From positions 1,612,001 through 1,676,000 of the forward strand of contig NZ_JAGINT010000001.1 in assembly GCF_017876295.1 (NCBI RefSeq): DNA of 64,000 bases. Reading direction: 5' to 3'. How positions within the stretch are numbered: the stretch's first letter is position 1; the number at the start of each line of letters is the position of its first letter. Shown here in pieces: positions 61,082 to 64,000 of this stretch. The notes under the pieces are model-generated. The model saw only the letters and a list, made by a program, of their open reading frames with translations. It was not told the origin of the DNA and did not search any database. The stretch is from Kribbella aluminosa. Lineage in GTDB: Bacteria; Actinomycetota; Actinomycetes; Propionibacteriales; Kribbellaceae. The translations under genes and the position numbers were made by a program.

Positions 61082-61273
61082 TGGACGCGGCTGCGTGGAC
61101 GGGGCTGGGTGGCGGGCTGGGTGACGCCGGTCGATCGCCGCCTGCTCCGGCCCACGGCGTTGCCTCTCTCGGGACTTGTGGCGCACGCACAAGCCCAGAT
61201 CCGTGGAGGGTCGGCCGCTGCGGCGGTCCTTCGGTGCGGGATCTGCCTGCAAGACGAGGGGTTCACCCATCGT

Positions 61274-61315
61274 GTTGCCCGTTCGCCCCTTGCATACCAG
61301 GGGCGAAGGGGCAAC
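61274..61315. repeat. 17-bp inverted repeat in gene-poor region
   Basis: GTTGCCCGTTCGCCCCT and a copy complementary at 16 of 17 positions surround an 8-nt loop. The surrounding DNA (61082-61400) shows no gene. Confidence 0.6.
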
Positions 61316-61403
61316 ATCAGGGGATAACCCCCGAACGGCAGTTGCAGCGAGCCGGACCACTCACCTGAGCTACACCACCACCTCCCAAGCACGCCGCCGG
61401 AGG

Positions 61404-61625
61404 CGCCAGAACAACTGCCGCCGCCGGGGGTGCCAGAGCAGCTGCCGCCGCCGGGGGTGCCAGAGCAGCTGCCGCCGCCGGGGGTGCCAGAGCAGCTGCC
61501 GCCGCCGGGGGTGCCAGTACAGCTGCCGCCGCCGGGGGTGCCAGTACAGCTGCCGCCGCCGGGGGTGCCAGTACAGCTGCCGCCGCCGGGGGTGCCAGAG
61601 CAACTGCCGCCGTCGGGGGCGTCCC
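61404..61625. repeat. 27-bp minisatellite, 7 near-perfect plus flanking degenerate copies
   Basis: Unit with core GCCGCCGCCGGGGGTGCCAG repeats every 27 bp (GGGGGTGCCA at 61426, 61453, 61480, 61507, 61534, 61561, 61588). The variable position is AGAGCAG versus AGTACAG. Because 27 is a multiple of 3, all frames stay open (for example PPPGVPEQL nonapeptides), but no start signal or codon bias supports translation. Confidence 0.9.
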
Positions 61626-62040
61626 GAAGAACTGCTGCCGCGGAGCGGTGTCGTTTTACTGCGCCACCAGAGCTCGCGGCGTTGGAGACCTCCGCCTCAC
61701 GATGACCTGTGGCGGGCGCCGAGGGTGGCGTCGTTGAGCGCCGCGACGCTTCGCGCCGTCGACCTCAGCCCCGCGATCGCCTCGTGCGCCTGCCGCCGGA
61801 GGCGGCCAGAAGAGTTGACGCCGCGGAGCGGTGTCCGTCACCACATCAGGCGGAGCCATCGACCTCCGCCATCTATCACCCGTATGTGCACCCGCCGAAG
61901 GCGGCAAGAGGCGGCCACCGCGAAGCGGTGACCGCTATCCACACACCCCAGCACCTGGCGCGGCCGGCCTCAGCCGTGTCAGGGCCTCACGCGCACACCG
62001 TCGGGGGCCGCGAGAGGGAGTCGCCGCGGGGAGGTGGCGT
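61626..62040. other. non-coding stretch with degenerate repeats
   Basis: No gene is credible. CCGCGGAGCGGTG (61635 and 61820, and a CCGCGAAGCGGTG form at 61918) and CCGCCGGAGGCGGCCAGAA-like blocks recur, apparently older and diverged relatives of the minisatellite beside it. Confidence 0.6.
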
Positions 62041-62691
62041 TTAGGTGAGGGCTTGTTTCCAGGTGGCGAGTTTTTCGGGGAAGGTCTGGGTCCATTGGGG
62101 ATCGGGGATTGCTTGGGTGAAGCGGGTTAGGGCCAGGGGGATGAGGGTGGCTGAGTCGGGGGTGGCTTCGAGGGCTACGGAGAGGCGGATGGTGAGGGTG
62201 GAGAGGCGGGTGAGGCGGTCGTGGTCGGGGGTGGTTTCGAGGTCTTTGAGTTGGGCGCGGAGTTGTTTGAGGGTGCGGAGGGCGGTGCGGTGTTCGGCGC
62301 GGCCGGGGGAGGTGTCGAGGTCGCCGGACGGGATGCCGAGGAGTTCTGTGGCTTCCGCGGTGGGCTCGGACACCGCTGTGGGTTTGCCGAAGAGGCGGGG
62401 CTTGCCCAGGTGGTCGGTGATCTGCGTGAGCAGGGCGTCCAGGGACTCGACGACGGCGGGGACGGCGCGGTCGGCGGTTTTGCGGCGGTTGGTTTCCAGG
62501 GCGGTGAGGCGGGTGTGTTCTGCTTCGATCGCCGTGCGGAGGGACTCCGGGAAGTCGTCGAGCCCGGTCAGCTGTTCCTGACGGGGTGCTGACGGGCTGA
62601 GGGCGCTCGCGTCCAGCGGCTTGGCGCCGGAGCGGGCCGCGGTGATTTCTTCCTCGAGCTTCTTCTTCGGTCCCGGAACGATTGAGCTCAC
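62041..62691 (-). CDS. hypothetical protein, helical (216 aa)
   Basis: A soluble 216-residue protein without a family I can name. A charged N-terminus (PGPKKKLEEEIT) leads to long amphipathic helices (TAIEAEHTRLTALETNRRKT; ALRTLKQLRAQLKDLET), so a coiled coil is likely. GTG 62691 overlaps the stop of the MFS exporter gene (GTGA), so the two are translated together and may act together. Confidence 0.75.
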   Translation of the reverse strand: MSSIVPGPKKKLEEEITAARSGAKPLDASALSPSAPRQEQLTGLDDFPESLRTAIEAEHTRLTALETNRRKTADRAVPAVVESLDALLTQITDHLGKPRLFGKPTAVSEPTAEATELLGIPSGDLDTSPGRAEHRTALRTLKQLRAQLKDLETTPDHDRLTRLSTLTIRLSVALEATPDSATLIPLALTRFTQAIPDPQWTQTFPEKLATWKQALT

Positions 62692-63899
62692 GCGTCCACC
62701 CTACGCAGGTTCCAGACCGACGGGACGATCAGCGTGATGACGGTGATCAGTACGAACAGGGCGGCGCCGTACAGTTCGACGGCCTTCGCGCTGATCGCCA
62801 CCGCGACGTACCCGACGGTGAGTTGGCCGACCGGGCCGGCGATGAACGAGCCGAGCATGTCGTACGACGAGACGCGGGACAGCTTGTCGATCGGTACGTG
62901 CTGGCCGAGTGCAGTCTCCCAGCTGATACCGAAGATGTCGAAGCCGACGCCGAGGACGAACGCCGCGATCGCCATCGCCCAGAGGTGCGGTACCAGCGCC
63001 AGGCAGAGCATGACCGGGATGGTGAGCAGCATGCCGATCATCCCGATGCGCAGCGGTCGCCGCGGCTTGAGCCGGAGCATGACGATGCCGCCGGCAACGA
63101 GTCCGGCGCCGAAGCACGCGCTGACCACACCCCAGCCGGCCCGGCCGAAGGTGCGGTCCGCGATCACCGGGCCGAGGACCTGGTAGCAGGCCGTGTAGAT
63201 GAGGTTGAGCAGGGCGAACGCGAGTACGATCACCCACACCCACTGCCGGGACACGAACTCGTGCCAGCCCTCGCGCAGATCGGTCAGCACGGAACTGGCC
63301 GCCCGTTCGATCCGCGGGATCGTCAACCGGGACAGCAGCAGCGCACCGACCAGGAACGTCGCCCCGTCGACCGCGAGGCCGATCCCGGGGCCGGTGAGGC
63401 CGACGATCACGCCGGCCACCGCGCCGCCGCCGATCATCGCGGACGAGCGGGCGAACCCGGAGATCGCGTTCGCCTGTGGGAGTTCGGCGCGGTCCACGAT
63501 CGACGGCAGGATCCCGGTCATCGCCGGCATCACGAACGCGGACGCGATCCCGTTCACGGCCTCGATCGTCGCGAGTTGCCAGATCGTCGCGTGCCCGCTG
63601 AGGACGAGCGCTGCGGCGAGGCCTTGAGTGAGGCCGCTGATCGTGTTCGCGGTGACCAGGACCAGGTGCCGCGGCAACCGGTCCGCGATCACGCCGCCGA
63701 GCAGCAGGAACACGATGTTCGGGATGCTGCGCGCGGCGAGGACCGTCCCGACCGCGCTCGCCGAGTCCGAGACGTCGAGTACGGCGAACACCAGCGCCAC
63801 CGGGGCGATCGACGACCCGAGGATCGAGATGAAGCGCGCGGACACGAAGACCCGCACGTCGCGATGCCGCAGTACGGCCAGATCCTGCCGGAACCCCAC
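62688..63899 (-). CDS. MFS transporter (EntS/MFS_3-like exporter)
   Basis: A 403-residue membrane protein with 12 expected helices. RHRDVRVFVSARFISILGSS at the start and IADRLPRHLVLVTANTISG between helices 2 and 3 are typical of MFS_3 efflux carriers. No substrate can be read. Start GTG 63899 with a G-rich stretch ahead. It is first in an operon with the helical hypothetical protein. Confidence 0.9.
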   Translation of the reverse strand: MGFRQDLAVLRHRDVRVFVSARFISILGSSIAPVALVFAVLDVSDSASAVGTVLAARSIPNIVFLLLGGVIADRLPRHLVLVTANTISGLTQGLAAALVLSGHATIWQLATIEAVNGIASAFVMPAMTGILPSIVDRAELPQANAISGFARSSAMIGGGAVAGVIVGLTGPGIGLAVDGATFLVGALLLSRLTIPRIERAASSVLTDLREGWHEFVSRQWVWVIVLAFALLNLIYTACYQVLGPVIADRTFGRAGWGVVSACFGAGLVAGGIVMLRLKPRRPLRIGMIGMLLTIPVMLCLALVPHLWAMAIAAFVLGVGFDIFGISWETALGQHVPIDKLSRVSSYDMLGSFIAGPVGQLTVGYVAVAISAKAVELYGAALFVLITVITLIVPSVWNLRRVDA

Positions 63900-64000
63900 C
63901 CCACACCCCTCTCGCCAAACCTGGGGAGCCTATCGGACCGCGGTACCGGCGCTCCTCCGATTAACCCACCAGCAGACAAGGAGGCGTACGGTCGGTGATT

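Noticed and set aside
61404..61625. CRISPR array
   Set aside because: Units are directly abutting with no variable spacers; it is a simple tandem repeat.
61176..61931. Open frames through the minisatellite as real genes
   Set aside because: No ribosome-binding site, low-complexity Arg/Cys or Pro/Gly composition, and several frames open at once.
63978..64000. Start of another plus-strand gene (AAGGAGG, then GTG 63995)
   Set aside because: Only two codons lie inside the window, and the 10-nt spacing is long; it cannot be judged.

Overview
The window is high-GC DNA (third codon positions almost always G or C) dense with sugar ABC transporters, secreted glycosidases with ricin-type lectin domains, many GTG starts and GTGA stop/start overlaps. 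This points to a soil actinomycete. A Kribbella-like (Propionibacteriales) genome is my best guess from the style of the genes; no rRNA or tRNA is present to confirm it. No CRISPR array, phage block or intact insertion sequence is visible.

Layout. 1-8.5 kb: amino-acid genes (PLP aminotransferase, ornithine-cyclodeaminase-like reductase, XRE-cupin regulator, proline-racemase-family enzyme, branched-chain aminotransferase), a secreted S53 peptidase, a small HTH-like protein and a stand-alone LigD-type polymerase domain. 8.5-15.1 kb: an XRE regulator divergent from a Cys-rich small protein; a two-gene signalling pair (cyclic-nucleotide-domain histidine kinase plus a response regulator fused to an FAD oxidoreductase, the latter frameshifted); a hydrolase with its divergent HTH regulator. 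15.2-27.7 kb: a galactose module. KDPG/KDPGal-type aldolase, KDG kinase, galactonate dehydratase, SDR and GntR regulator together match the De Ley-Doudoroff route. They face a divergent ABC importer and two alpha-galactosidases (GH36, cytoplasmic; GH27, secreted). 28-31.8 kb: GH20 hexosaminidase, a decayed toxin with an intact ribbon-helix-helix antitoxin, and a GH1 beta-glucosidase. 30.4-45 kb: a beta-glucan block: GH1, a complete Dpp/Opp-type importer, LacI and ROK regulators, then secreted GH16, GH30 and GH18 enzymes, each carrying a ricin-type lectin domain. The substrates these families usually act on (beta-1,3-glucan, beta-1,6-glucan, chitin) are the polymers of fungal walls. 45-53 kb: MerR regulator, VOC protein, NagB-like protein, FMN reductase, MacB/FtsX-type exporter, TetR and a frameshifted membrane protein. 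53-56.3 kb: a second sugar ABC importer without an attached hydrolase. 56.3-62 kb: DUF222/HNH protein, CGNR regulator, epoxide hydrolase and two repeat-rich gene-poor stretches. 62-64 kb: a hypothetical protein coupled to an MFS exporter.

Themes. Importers and intracellular enzymes are placed with their own LacI, GntR or ROK regulators, and matching palindromes lie in the promoters. CebR-like 14-bp sites stand before both the Dpp-type importer and the GH16/GH30 pair, so uptake and wall digestion may be co-regulated. Two genes carry the same type of one-base lesion (CCGCC to CCGGCC), which raises the question of sequencing error versus real decay. A two-armed palindromic element occurs twice, each time ending 0-3 bp from the stop codon of a minus-strand gene; it is the most interesting unexplained non-coding signal.
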